NCBI GenBank assembly: GCA_937995655.1
Contig: CALKJI010000001.1
Coordinates: 1-64,000 of the forward strand
Length of the DNA: 64,000 nt
Direction: 5' to 3'
Origin: an uncultured Pseudothermotoga sp.
GTDB taxonomy: Bacteria > Thermotogota > Thermotogae > Thermotogales > DSM-5069
Each line of letters begins with the position of its first letter. The first letter of the stretch is position 1. The translations under genes and the position numbers were made by a program. The notes below the pieces were generated by a model, which did not search any database, was not told the DNA's origin, and was given only the letters and a program-made list of their open reading frames with translations. This document shows, piece after piece, positions 15,973 through 24,746 of this stretch.

Positions 15973-16908
15973 TCATTTACCCAGGGCCTTTGGAATGAGC
16001 TCCATGAACATATTGAACTGTGACACTGCAAAGGCTTTGAAGTTTTCACCATCAAGATATGCGGGCGTCATTCCTCTATCACTGAGAAACTTCTGGAATG
16101 CTTCACTATCGTATGCTTTCTTGAAAGCCTCTGCAAGAATTTTGTAAATTTGCGGATCGATACCCTTGGGAAGCGCGAGTCCTCCCCAAGCAGCGACCGT
16201 AACGTCATAGCCTAGTTCTTTCAAAGTCGGTACCTGGGGAAACAATGGAGATCTTTCTTCACTCATGACTGCAAGAATTCTCAATTGACCTGATTCAACT
16301 CCTGACTTCACCTCGGTTGGGCTGACGGTCACGGCCGTAATATGTCCTCCCATCAGAGCAGCCACCGCCGGTGCCGCACCGTCGAATGGAACATGAACGA
16401 GTTTTGTACCGATCGCCTTTTCAAGACTGAGTGCAGCGATGTGCCAAATCGAACCAGGACCAGAGTTACCAACTGTGACGGTACCAGGATGGGATTTTAC
16501 GTAATCGATGAAATCTTGAATAGTCTTCCACTGTGAATCAGCTCTTACAGTAACTGCAGCAGGTATCACCATTATTCTCATCAATAAGTCAAAATCCTCG
16601 GGACCAAAATCTGCAAAGCCAAGTGCCTTCACCATCGAGAGCTCAACAGGTACATAACCCATGGTGTAGCCATCAGGCTTGCTCGTTTGGAGTCTTTTCA
16701 TTGCTATGGCTCCCGACGCACCTGTGATATTCGTACAGGTGATAGGTACTTTTAGAATCTCTTGTGCAATCGATGTTATTGTTCTTGATACCATGTCAGA
16801 CGCCCCACCTGGCGCCGCCTGGATGATAAAGGTGATGGGCTTGTCTGGATAGGCTGCAAAGAGCATCACTACCATAATCACTAAAAATCCAACAAGAAAC
16901 CTTTTCAT
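15973..16908 (-). CDS. tctC: Periplasmic substrate-binding protein TctC (Bug family)
   Basis: 311 residues from ATG 16908, which sits behind a perfect AAAAGGAGG. The signal peptide is MKRFLVGFLVIMVVMLFAAY, and the mature part begins PDKPITFIIQAAPGGASDM, the hallmark of the Bug/TctC fold. Further family blocks are GPGSIWHIAALSLEK and FDGAAPAVAALMGGHI. It captures a carboxylate in the periplasm for TctAB. It is the first gene of a seven-gene unit ending with the RpiR regulator. A promoter (16971-16999) and nested inverted repeats (16921-16973) lie just upstream. Confidence 0.93.
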   Translation of the reverse strand: MKRFLVGFLVIMVVMLFAAYPDKPITFIIQAAPGGASDMVSRTITSIAQEILKVPITCTNITGASGAIAMKRLQTSKPDGYTMGYVPVELSMVKALGFADFGPEDFDLLMRIMVIPAAVTVRADSQWKTIQDFIDYVKSHPGTVTVGNSGPGSIWHIAALSLEKAIGTKLVHVPFDGAAPAVAALMGGHITAVTVSPTEVKSGVESGQLRILAVMSEERSPLFPQVPTLKELGYDVTVAAWGGLALPKGIDPQIYKILAEAFKKAYDSEAFQKFLSDRGMTPAYLDGENFKAFAVSQFNMFMELIPKALGK

Positions 16909-16920
16909 AGTACTACCTCC

Positions 16921-16973
16921 TTTTGAAGTGAATGCTTCCAAAATGATTACCACTGGAAGCCTTTGCTTCAAAA
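16921..16973. promoter_or_regulatory. Nested inverted repeats, candidate operator of the tct operon
   Basis: Three symmetric elements overlap just downstream of the -10 box: GCTTCCA (16934-16940) with TGGAAGC (16954-16960); GAAGC (16956-16960) with GCTTC (16965-16969) around CTTT; and an outer TTTTGAAG (16921-16928) with CTTCAAAA (16966-16973). The position at the transcription start fits a repressor site, most simply for the RpiR protein encoded at the end of the operon. Confidence 0.55.
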
Positions 16974-16999
16974 ATACCACATTTGTTGCTCGTTCGCAA
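16971..16999 (-). promoter_or_regulatory. Promoter of the tct operon
   Basis: On the minus strand TTGCGA (16994-16999) and TATTTT (16971-16976) are separated by exactly 17 bp. The predicted start near 16965 gives a leader of about 55 bases to tctC and lies within the inverted repeats. The rest of the 331-bp divergent region up to ruvC is AT-rich and holds no gene I can support. Confidence 0.6.
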
Positions 17000-17200
17000 A
17001 GACAAATTAACCATAAAATTAAAGAAAATAGCAAGAAAGTTTTCTACATCACCTAAAAATCTCGATTTTTCTTCCTTTTACTCTCATTTTCTTTGTAAAT
17101 CGTCCATAGGTGATCCAACCACAACTTTGCTTTCCCAGAAATTTGGAATCTTCACAGAATTTTTAAAAGAAGGGTAACCACTTGACAAAGAGAAAAGGTC

Positions 17201-17206
17201 TATAAT
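17201..17206 (+). promoter_or_regulatory. -10 box of the ruvC-polC unit
   Basis: A perfect TATAAT lies 33 bp ahead of the TTG start of ruvC. A perfect TTGACA is at 17182-17187, but the spacing of 13 bp is too short for a normal sigma-A promoter, so the -35 assignment is doubtful. The box overlaps the GTG at 17207 that would give a longer RuvC, which supports the downstream TTG. Confidence 0.45.
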
Positions 17207-17239
17207 GTGATTTGCCTACCAAAGATCGAGGTGTGTATT

Positions 17240-17731
17240 TTGACAATTCTTGGTATTGACCCTGGATTTGGTATCTTAGGATACGGTATTCTTCGAGTCA
17301 GTGGAAACCTTTTTGAGTACGTGCGTTATGGAACAATACAGACAGAGAAGCAACAAAGTATAGGAATGCGTTTGAAGTTTTTATATGATAATCTTTGTAA
17401 TTTAATCAACGAATTTAAGCCTGATGAGATTGCGATGGAAAAATTATTCTTCTCTCGCAACGTCACGACCGCTATATCCGTTGGCGAAGCGAGGGGTATT
17501 GTGTTGCTGGCGGCCGCTCAAAATAACATAGAGATTTATGAGTATGCACCACACGAGGTGAAGAAGGCAGTGGTTGGAAATGGTAAAGCTACAAAAGGAG
17601 ATGTACAAAAATGGATAAGGTTCTTGCTCAGTCTATCTGAGATACCAAAACCTGACGATGCAGCCGACGCACTCGCTATTGCATACTGTCATAGCCTAGC
17701 TAGAAACTTCACCCGGAGGTTCAGCACATGA
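17240..17731 (+). CDS. ruvC: Holliday junction resolvase RuvC
   Basis: 163 residues from TTG 17240, six bases after GAGGTG; a GTG at 17207 overlaps the -10 box. The catalytic acidic residues are visible: Asp in LGIDPGFG, Glu in IAMEKLFFSRN, and the C-terminal Asp pair in PKPDDAADALAIAYCH. RuvC cuts four-way DNA junctions as a dimer with RuvAB. The family is usually 155-175 residues. Its TGA overlaps the ATG of polC (ATGA), so resolvase and replicative polymerase are translationally coupled here. Confidence 0.95.
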   Translation: MTILGIDPGFGILGYGILRVSGNLFEYVRYGTIQTEKQQSIGMRLKFLYDNLCNLINEFKPDEIAMEKLFFSRNVTTAISVGEARGIVLLAAAQNNIEIYEYAPHEVKKAVVGNGKATKGDVQKWIRFLLSLSEIPKPDDAADALAIAYCHSLARNFTRRFST

Positions 17732-20700
17732 AGAGAATTTCTATAGAAGAACTGCAAATTACCATCGGTGAGTTTGCGAACAAAATAGGTTTTCCCTTTT
17801 CATGTGAAAGTATCATTCAGTCTATTGACTATGATTGCCAAGTCAATACACTGATTATAAAAACAGATAGGCCTGTTCAGCCCTCCAGGGAATTTCATAG
17901 GTTTCTTGAGGAATTTTTTGAAACCTCCGTGGTATTTCAATTATCGACACCAAAAGATCATATAGATATCGATACACTTAGGAGGGAGCTCAATGGGAGT
18001 TTCCCCTATGTTCAGTCTGCAGTTGTAGAACAAGAAAAGGTGATACTGAGAGTGTCTGGGGAGTTTGGTAAAGATAGAATCAACAGTAAAATTGGTCAAG
18101 TGAAAAAGGTCGTCAATCGACTGCTTGGCACGGACCTGGACATCGAAGTCAAAGTTGATCAACCAAAGATAATATTTGAAGAATCAGATATAACTGTGAA
18201 AAAGCAGGAACAGAAGAAAAAAACGAAGAAAGCCGATCAGTATTACACGCCCTCTAACCTACCTGGTAACACCGACAACATGAAGATCGCTGGACAGATA
18301 TTCAAAATCGAGCTCAAGGAAGGCAAGAAAAGATTCATGGTAATCTACCTCACCGACAAAAGAGACTCAATGACGTGCCTTGTTTTTAACGACAGCATCG
18401 ATCAGACTGTCAATGAACTCCAGGAGAAAGACTGGGTTGTTCTTCAAGGCAATCTAAGGTATGATGAGTCTGGTGAACCTGTTCTACACGTCAAAAGTTT
18501 TGAGAAGATTGAACCAATAATCCCTATGGATAATGCCCCAGAAAGACGAGTTGAGTTACATGCTCACAGTAAACTGAGTGATCTGGACAGTGTTTTGGAT
18601 ATAAATGACTATGTGGAAAGAGCGGCGTTTTGGGGCTGGAAGGCTATAGCACTGACAGATCATGGTGTCTTACAGGGTGTACCTTATTTTTACGAAGCGT
18701 GCAAAAAAAATAGTATAAAGCCAATATTCGGTGTGGAAGCTTACTTAGTCAATGATTCAGATCCAGTAGTAATTGGTACCGACGATGTAAGTGTGGAAAC
18801 CAAAAGATTCATAGTCTTGGACATTGAAACGACAGGTCTTCACCCTATGTTTTCGGAAATTATCGAGATAGGTGCCGTAGCAGTAGAAAATGGTCAGATG
18901 ACTGAAAGCTTTCACAGTTTGATAAAACCAAAGGAAAGGCTGAATGACTTTACGGTCCAGTTCACAAACATAACAGATCAGATGCTACAAGATCAACCTA
19001 ACATTGAAGAAATCCTTCCCAAGTTTCTTGAGTTTTGTGAAAACAGTGTAATAGTTGCCCACAATGCCAATTTCGATTATAGGTTTCTAAGGTACTGGAT
19101 TGAAAAGATCATGAAGGTGAGCTGGAAGGTACCTGTTGTAGATACTTTGGCGCTTGCAAAGAGACTTGTGAAGCTGTCCGGCTACAATCTTGAGAAACTG
19201 GCAAATCACTTCAAAATCGGGGAATTTTCTCATCACAGAGCCTTTGAAGATGCCAGAGTAACGGCACAAATTTTCATTGAGTTATTAAAAATTGCTAAAG
19301 AAAAGAATATAGAAACCTTTAAACAAGTGGAGGTACTTCACAAAGAATCGATACTAAAGCAGTCAAAACCATTTCATGCAACAATACTGGTTCAGAACAA
19401 GGAGGGCTTGAAGAATCTTTATAGACTGGTCTCGAGCGCTCATGTGAAGTATTTCCACGGTGTCCCGAGAATTCCAAAGAGTGAACTTCAATCACTACGT
19501 AATGGCTTGTTACTAGGTAGTGGTTGCGTTAGCGGAGAATTAATTCAGGAGATGCTTGCTGGCGCAAATCAAGGTGAAATAGAAGAAACCCTCTCATTCT
19601 ATGATTTTGCCGAAATAATGCCTTTAGACCTTCTTCCCATAAAGAACGATCTTGGCTTGACGAGAGAAAGACTCGGTGAGATCTACAGAAAACTCTATGA
19701 AATTTGTGAAAGAATGGGCATACCAGTTGTGATGACGGGTGATGTGCACTTTCTCGACCAAGAAGACGAGAAGATCAGATCTGTCTTGCAAGCACCACAG
19801 TATGATAACATTCCCGAACAGCCGGCAGCTTATCTGAGAACCACCGAACAAATGCTCCAAGCTGCGATGGAAATCTTCCAAGACAAAGAGAAGGCTTATA
19901 AAGTAGTTGTACACTATCCAAATCAAATAGCCTCAACTGTCGATGAAGTAACACCACTTGAAAAGAAACTTCATACACCAAAAATAGAAGGTGCCGAAGA
20001 ACAAGTCAGAGATATCGCGGTAAATAGAGCCATAGAATTGTATGGTAATCCATTACCAGAGTTGATCGAAAAGAGATTGAATAAAGAGCTCGACGCTATC
20101 ATAAACCATGGGTATGCTGTGCTCTATTTGATTGCAAAGAAAATGGTCGATAAATCTATAGAAGATGGCTATGTGGTCGGTTCTCGCGGTTCAGTAGGGT
20201 CTTCCTTCGTTGCCTTTTTGATGGGAATAACAGAGGTAAATCCTCTGCCACCTCATTATTTTTGTGCAAGTTGTCATTATATCGAGTTCGTGCAGAATAA
20301 TGGTTATGGTTCTGGTTATGATTTACCAGTAAAGAAATGTCCTGATTGCGGTGAAACCCTAAATAGAAACGGACAAGACATTCCCTTTGAGACCTTCATG
20401 GGTTTTGAAGGAGACAAAGTACCTGATATAGATCTAAACTTTTCTGGAGATTATCAAGACGAAGCACATAGATTCATAGAAACACTCTTTGGAAAAGAAC
20501 ATGTTTACAGGGCGGGAACAATAAATACCATAGCTTCAAGAACCGCTTACGGCTTTGTCAGGGCTTACGAAGAAAAGACATCAAAAAAGGTCAGAAAGGC
20601 AGAAAGCGAACGACTTGCCAGTGCCATAACCGGTGTCAAGAGAACGACAGGACAACATCCTGGTGGTTTAATGATCATTCCAAAGGAATATGAAGTTTAC

Positions 20701-21840
20701 GATTTCACCCCTATACAATATCCGGCTAACACAAAAGAAACAATGGTCCTAACAACACATTTTGATTACGAATCGATTCACGATGACCTTGTAAAGATAG
20801 ATGCACTCGGTCACGATGACCCTACTTTTATAAAACTCCTCAAAGATATAACTGGCATTGACCCCATGGAGATACCCATGGATGATCCACAAACAATGAA
20901 AATCTTCTCAAGTGTCGAACCGCTTGGAATCAGGGCTGATATAATCGGTACAGACGTAGGTACTCTGGGAATTCCCGAGTTTGGTACACAATTTGTCCGA
21001 GGGATGTTATCAGAGACTCGACCTAAGAGTTTTGCAGAGTTGGTTAGAATTTCTGGACTCTCACATGGTACCGATGTCTGGTTAAACAACGCACAAGAAT
21101 GGATAAGGCAAAAGAAAGCCACCCTTTCAGATGTCATAGCCTGCCGCGATGATATTATGAACTACCTGATAAAAAAAGGTATGAATGTCTCGAAAGCTTT
21201 CAAGATTATGGAAAATGTGAGAAAAGGTAAAGGAATCTCCGAAGAAAACGAGAAAGACTTGAAGGAGTTCGGTGTGCCAGAATGGTATATCGAATCCTGT
21301 AAGAGGATCAAGTATCTCTTTCCAAAGGCACACGCAACAGCCTATGTGAGTATGGCATTTAGAATAGCATATTTCAAAGTACATTACCCATTGGCCTTTT
21401 ACGCGGTCTATTTCACACTCAAAGGTGATGAATTTGACGTGGAAGCAGCACTCGGCGGACCTGAGATTGTGAAAAAAAGACTGATGGAACTATCGACAAT
21501 AATCGACAAAGACGTGAGAGAAAAATCGAAAGAAACAACATTGGAACTCATGCTTGAAATGTTCTACAGAGGCTACTCCTTCTTACCTGCCAACATAAAC
21601 AAATCAGATGCAAAACTCTTCATCATAGAAAACAATAAACTGAGAATACCATTCAATAGGCTTCCAAACCTTGGAAACAATGTGGCAGAATCCATTGTAT
21701 CAGCCAGGAATGAAAAACCCTTCACCTCGCTGGAAGATATAGTCAAAAGAACCAAGGTCAATAAGTCTCACCTTGAGATCTTCAAAAAGTTGGTAGAACT
21801 CGAAGGCTTACCAGAAAAAGAACAAATAAGCTTGTTTTAA
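17728..21840 (+). CDS. polC: DNA polymerase III alpha subunit, Gram-positive type PolC
   Basis: 1370 residues. Order: N-terminal domain, OB fold (about 190-265), PHP domain starting RRVELHAHSKLSD (272 on), DnaQ-type 3'-5' exonuclease with VLDIETTG (about 364) and AHNANFDYRFL, rest of PHP with GSGCVSGEL and TGDVHFLD, then the palm with SRGSVGSSF, a Cys4 site (CASC near 846, CPDC near 872), and PDIDLNFSGDYQ (about 900) bearing the catalytic Asp pair, and GTINTIASRTAYGF. The C-terminus has tandem HhH (LPNLGNNVAESIVSA) and ends GLPEKEQISLF, a beta-clamp binding motif. Replicative polymerase with built-in proofreading. Starts in the ruvC stop; length matches Thermotoga PolC. Confidence 0.97.
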   Translation: MKRISIEELQITIGEFANKIGFPFSCESIIQSIDYDCQVNTLIIKTDRPVQPSREFHRFLEEFFETSVVFQLSTPKDHIDIDTLRRELNGSFPYVQSAVVEQEKVILRVSGEFGKDRINSKIGQVKKVVNRLLGTDLDIEVKVDQPKIIFEESDITVKKQEQKKKTKKADQYYTPSNLPGNTDNMKIAGQIFKIELKEGKKRFMVIYLTDKRDSMTCLVFNDSIDQTVNELQEKDWVVLQGNLRYDESGEPVLHVKSFEKIEPIIPMDNAPERRVELHAHSKLSDLDSVLDINDYVERAAFWGWKAIALTDHGVLQGVPYFYEACKKNSIKPIFGVEAYLVNDSDPVVIGTDDVSVETKRFIVLDIETTGLHPMFSEIIEIGAVAVENGQMTESFHSLIKPKERLNDFTVQFTNITDQMLQDQPNIEEILPKFLEFCENSVIVAHNANFDYRFLRYWIEKIMKVSWKVPVVDTLALAKRLVKLSGYNLEKLANHFKIGEFSHHRAFEDARVTAQIFIELLKIAKEKNIETFKQVEVLHKESILKQSKPFHATILVQNKEGLKNLYRLVSSAHVKYFHGVPRIPKSELQSLRNGLLLGSGCVSGELIQEMLAGANQGEIEETLSFYDFAEIMPLDLLPIKNDLGLTRERLGEIYRKLYEICERMGIPVVMTGDVHFLDQEDEKIRSVLQAPQYDNIPEQPAAYLRTTEQMLQAAMEIFQDKEKAYKVVVHYPNQIASTVDEVTPLEKKLHTPKIEGAEEQVRDIAVNRAIELYGNPLPELIEKRLNKELDAIINHGYAVLYLIAKKMVDKSIEDGYVVGSRGSVGSSFVAFLMGITEVNPLPPHYFCASCHYIEFVQNNGYGSGYDLPVKKCPDCGETLNRNGQDIPFETFMGFEGDKVPDIDLNFSGDYQDEAHRFIETLFGKEHVYRAGTINTIASRTAYGFVRAYEEKTSKKVRKAESERLASAITGVKRTTGQHPGGLMIIPKEYEVYDFTPIQYPANTKETMVLTTHFDYESIHDDLVKIDALGHDDPTFIKLLKDITGIDPMEIPMDDPQTMKIFSSVEPLGIRADIIGTDVGTLGIPEFGTQFVRGMLSETRPKSFAELVRISGLSHGTDVWLNNAQEWIRQKKATLSDVIACRDDIMNYLIKKGMNVSKAFKIMENVRKGKGISEENEKDLKEFGVPEWYIESCKRIKYLFPKAHATAYVSMAFRIAYFKVHYPLAFYAVYFTLKGDEFDVEAALGGPEIVKKRLMELSTIIDKDVREKSKETTLELMLEMFYRGYSFLPANINKSDAKLFIIENNKLRIPFNRLPNLGNNVAESIVSARNEKPFTSLEDIVKRTKVNKSHLEIFKKLVELEGLPEKEQISLF

Positions 21841-21886
21841 AATTTACTTGAAATCATAGTGTAAAATAAAGCCGGGAGGTTTGAAG

Positions 21887-22648
21887 ATGCTTCTGGCTTT
21901 TATTTCAGATATTCATGGAAACCTTGAGGCTCTTGAAGCCGTCATGAATGATATCAAAGAACGAAAGGTCGATAAAATCTATTGTCTTGGCGATCTTGTT
22001 GGTTATGGACCAAATCCCGAAGAGGTCGTCAGAAAATTGATAGGTATACCAACTATCGCCGGAAATTACGACGATGGCGTTGGTTATTCAAAATCTAGTT
22101 GTGGGTGTCAATACAACCCAGGTAGGGAAACGGAAGTTGGTGATATCTCACTCAACTGGACGATCGAGAACACCTCAGAAGAAATCAAAGCACACCTGCG
22201 TTCTTTGAAACATCGAATGGAATTTGAACTCGAGGGAGTAAAGTTTCTCTTGGTACACGGTAGTCCATTGAATGAACTGCTCGAGTACGTGACCCCTCAG
22301 ACAAATCAAGAAAGATTACTGAAAATAACCGAGAATGTCAAAGCCGATGTGATAATCAATGGGCATACTCATTTGCCCATGGCAAAGTTTGTCAATGGAA
22401 AGTTGATATTGAATGCAGGCAGTGTAGGAAGACCAAAGGATAAAGACCCAAGATCTTGTTACCTCCTTTTGAACGTTGAAAAGGGCGTGGTATCCTATGA
22501 ATTTATTAGAGTACCTTACGATGTGAAAACAACATGTGAAAAGATGGCTCTTTATGGTCTACCGGCGGAACTGGCAGTAGTTTTGGCCCTTGGAAGTAGC
22601 TATAACATGGGTAAAGTTGATTCGGGAAAACAGTTTTTTGTAGTATGA
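21887..22648 (+). CDS. Calcineurin-type metallophosphoesterase (YfcE/DUF2436-like)
   Basis: 253 residues from ATG 21887; a TTG two codons earlier is too close to GGGAGG. Metal motifs are FISDIHGNLEAL, LGDLVGYGPNPEE, IAGNYDDGV, LVHGSPLNEL and IINGHTHLPM, a complete set of the two-metal phosphoesterase fold. Related small proteins hydrolyse phosphodiesters or protein phosphates (diadenosine tetraphosphatase or PrpE-like). A CGC-rich insert (SSCGCQYNPG) is unusual and could bind an extra metal. Substrate unknown. It follows polC by 46 bp and overlaps rsmG by 4 bp. Confidence 0.9.
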   Translation: MLLAFISDIHGNLEALEAVMNDIKERKVDKIYCLGDLVGYGPNPEEVVRKLIGIPTIAGNYDDGVGYSKSSCGCQYNPGRETEVGDISLNWTIENTSEEIKAHLRSLKHRMEFELEGVKFLLVHGSPLNELLEYVTPQTNQERLLKITENVKADVIINGHTHLPMAKFVNGKLILNAGSVGRPKDKDPRSCYLLLNVEKGVVSYEFIRVPYDVKTTCEKMALYGLPAELAVVLALGSSYNMGKVDSGKQFFVV

Positions 22649-23322
22649 ACAGGGTCTTAGAAATCTTTGCAGAGTATGGTTTGAACATAGAAAATGAAAA
22701 GGCTGAGAAATTATCAAGATATATCGATCGTTTGATAAATGCACCCTTGAATTTGACATCCATCAAAGATTTTGATCAGGCAGTACACAAACACGCAGTT
22801 GATGTTCTTTTACCAATGATCAATCTTTGCGGAGAAGTCCTTGATGCTGGAACAGGTGGTGGAGTTCCCGGCATCGTTTATGCAATTGTATTTCCAGTGA
22901 AAGTTTTTCTAGTGGATTCAACCAGAAAAAAGATCATATGGTTACAGAGAATTATTAAAGAATTGGAAATCACCAATGCAGAAACACTCTGCTCAAGAAT
23001 TGAAGAACTTGGGCATGAAATGAGAGAGAGATTCGATGTTTTAACTGCGAGAGCTTTGGCTGAGTTAAGAATTACCGCTGAATTGTGTGCTGCTCTCTGC
23101 AAGATAAACGGTAGGCTGCTCTTCTATAAGGGACCAAAATGGCGACAAGAATACAGACAAGCTGAACACACGTTGAAGGTTCTAGGACTAGAACTTGAAA
23201 ATGTTAAGGAATATTTTCTCAAAACAGGCGAACAAAGATCGCTGTTGATCTTTCGAAAGCTGAGAAAAACCAGCGAATTTTTCCCCAGAAGAATCTCTGA
23301 AATACTTAAAAAACCTTTGTGA
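22645..23322 (+). CDS. rsmG: 16S rRNA m7G527 methyltransferase RsmG (GidB)
   Basis: 225 residues; the ATG overlaps the preceding stop. The SAM-binding motif is EVLDAGTGGGVPGIV, then VFLVDSTRKKIIWLQRII, and DVLTARALAELRI (TARA block) typical of GidB. It methylates G527 in the 530 loop of 16S rRNA; its loss can give streptomycin resistance in other bacteria. A basic C-terminal tail (RKTSEFFPRRISEILKKPL) may contact RNA. It is followed after 9 bp by the lipoate-type ligase. Confidence 0.93.
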   Translation: MNRVLEIFAEYGLNIENEKAEKLSRYIDRLINAPLNLTSIKDFDQAVHKHAVDVLLPMINLCGEVLDAGTGGGVPGIVYAIVFPVKVFLVDSTRKKIIWLQRIIKELEITNAETLCSRIEELGHEMRERFDVLTARALAELRITAELCAALCKINGRLLFYKGPKWRQEYRQAEHTLKVLGLELENVKEYFLKTGEQRSLLIFRKLRKTSEFFPRRISEILKKPL

Positions 23323-23331
23323 GGAGATCGT

Positions 23332-24069
23332 ATGAAAGTTATCAAAACTTGGAATTTTCCAGGAGCCTTGAACATGGCTCTTGATGTGATACTAATGAAA
23401 CAATGCACAGAACCAATCTTGAGATTCTACACATGGGCAAGACCAACTTTGTCAATAGGAAGGCATCAAAAGAAAATAAATGTGAATGTGCAGTATATGA
23501 AAGAAAAAAATATAGATTGCGTGATTCGACCGACTGGTGGTAGGGCTGTCCTTCACTGGGATGAGTTAACTTATTCTCTTATCTTACCAACCGACCATCC
23601 TAAGGCAAGAGGTAGTGTTCTTGAAACTTATCTTGCGATAAGTGAATGCATTGCGAGAGCGCTCTGCGCACTGGGCTTCAAAGCAAATATAGAACCAGTC
23701 AAAAAATTGAAAGAGAGCAGTACTGCTTGCTTTGATTCACCGTCTTCGTACGAGATTACAATAGATGGAAAGAAGATCGTTGGTAGTGCCCAGATGAGAA
23801 ATGAAAAAGGTGTACTTCAGCATGGTTCAATCCTTTTCAAAGAACACACAGAGGAATATGCAAAACTTTTGAATATTAACCAAGAAAATTTGAGGGACAG
23901 AATTGCTGGGCTTTCAAAGTATGAAAAAATTGAACTGGAAAAGGTTGTCGAAAGTCTGCAGTACCAGTTTGAAACCGTTTTTGGCAAGGCAGAACCGTTC
24001 ACACCAGGTCAAGAAATTATGGAAACTGCTTTAAAAAGGAAGGAAGAGTTCCTTTGGCTGGAAAATTGA
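23332..24069 (+). CDS. LipM-type octanoyltransferase / lipoate-protein ligase family protein
   Basis: 245 residues. The BPL/LplA fold shows PTLSIGRHQKK, VIRPTGGRAVLHWDELTYS and ILQ-like LQHGSILFK. A Cys in TACFDSPSSYEIT followed by GKKIVGSAQ matches the catalytic Cys loop of LipM, the Gram-positive octanoyltransferase, rather than LplA, which lacks it. It should move octanoyl or lipoyl groups onto lipoyl domains such as GcvH. ATG 23332 follows GAGGAG. It overlaps the rsmI start by 16 bp. Ligase activity cannot be excluded. Confidence 0.85.
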   Translation: MKVIKTWNFPGALNMALDVILMKQCTEPILRFYTWARPTLSIGRHQKKINVNVQYMKEKNIDCVIRPTGGRAVLHWDELTYSLILPTDHPKARGSVLETYLAISECIARALCALGFKANIEPVKKLKESSTACFDSPSSYEITIDGKKIVGSAQMRNEKGVLQHGSILFKEHTEEYAKLLNINQENLRDRIAGLSKYEKIELEKVVESLQYQFETVFGKAEPFTPGQEIMETALKRKEEFLWLEN

Positions 24070-24746
24070 CCGTTGTTTCAACTCCCATTGGAAACATGAT
24101 GGATATAACCATCCGAGCACTGCGTGCACTCAGAGAAGCAGATATAATAGTTGCAGAAGATACAAGAAGAACGATGAAGCTTTTGAGATTTTTTCATATC
24201 ACGGGCAAGCAAATGATCTCTTACGGTTTACACAACCAGAGAAAGAGTATACCGATGATCATAAACCTTCTCGATCAAGGCAAGAACCTGTGTCTTGTCA
24301 CAGATTCAGGTACCCCAGCAGTGGCCGACCCTGGTAGTCTCTTGATCGATGAATGTTGGAAAAGAAAAATACAAATCGATATAATGCCAGGACCGAGTGC
24401 TCTAACGAGTGCGATTGCCTTGTGTGGATTTGATGCTTCAAGGGTGCTATTTGTGGGATTTCTACCACGCGATAAAAGAAGAAGAAGGCTGTTCAGAGAA
24501 CTTAAGGCAGAGAATTTACTCTTCATATTCTTTGAATCAGCTTCAAGGATAACAAAGACATTAACCGATGCACTGGAAATCTTTGGAAACTGTGATATCT
24601 TTATTGCAAGGGAGTTAACCAAGGTGTTTCAGCACCTGTACAGAGGAAAGATAAGTGATGCCATAGAAGTTTTTAAAGAGACGAAAGGTGAACTGACAGT
24701 GGCAATATATCTGAAAAGGAGGAATGAAATTGAAGAAAGAGCTTGA
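24054..24746 (+). CDS. rsmI: 16S rRNA 2'-O-ribose C1402 methyltransferase RsmI
   Basis: 230 residues from TTG 24054. Hallmarks: LTVVSTPIGNMMDITIRALR at the start, IIVAEDTRRTMKLL, LVTDSGTPAVADPGS, MPGPSALTSAIALCGFDASR and FVGFLPRDKRRR. It is a tetrapyrrole-methylase-fold enzyme that methylates C1402 in the ribosomal P site. The internal GGAAGGAAGAG serves as ribosome binding site inside the end of the lipM-like gene. It overlaps the start of the MarR-type regulator. Confidence 0.93.
   Translation: MAGKLTVVSTPIGNMMDITIRALRALREADIIVAEDTRRTMKLLRFFHITGKQMISYGLHNQRKSIPMIINLLDQGKNLCLVTDSGTPAVADPGSLLIDECWKRKIQIDIMPGPSALTSAIALCGFDASRVLFVGFLPRDKRRRRLFRELKAENLLFIFFESASRITKTLTDALEIFGNCDIFIARELTKVFQHLYRGKISDAIEVFKETKGELTVAIYLKRRNEIEERA

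Noticed and set aside
16909-17034. Extension of TctC by 42 residues.
   Set aside because: It would cover the promoter and the palindromes; the signal peptide begins at ATG 16908 behind a perfect AAAAGGAGG.
17182-17206. TTGACA and TATAAT together upstream of ruvC, looking like a perfect consensus promoter.
   Set aside because: The spacing is 13 bp, too short for a sigma-A promoter; only the -10 box is kept as a weak feature.
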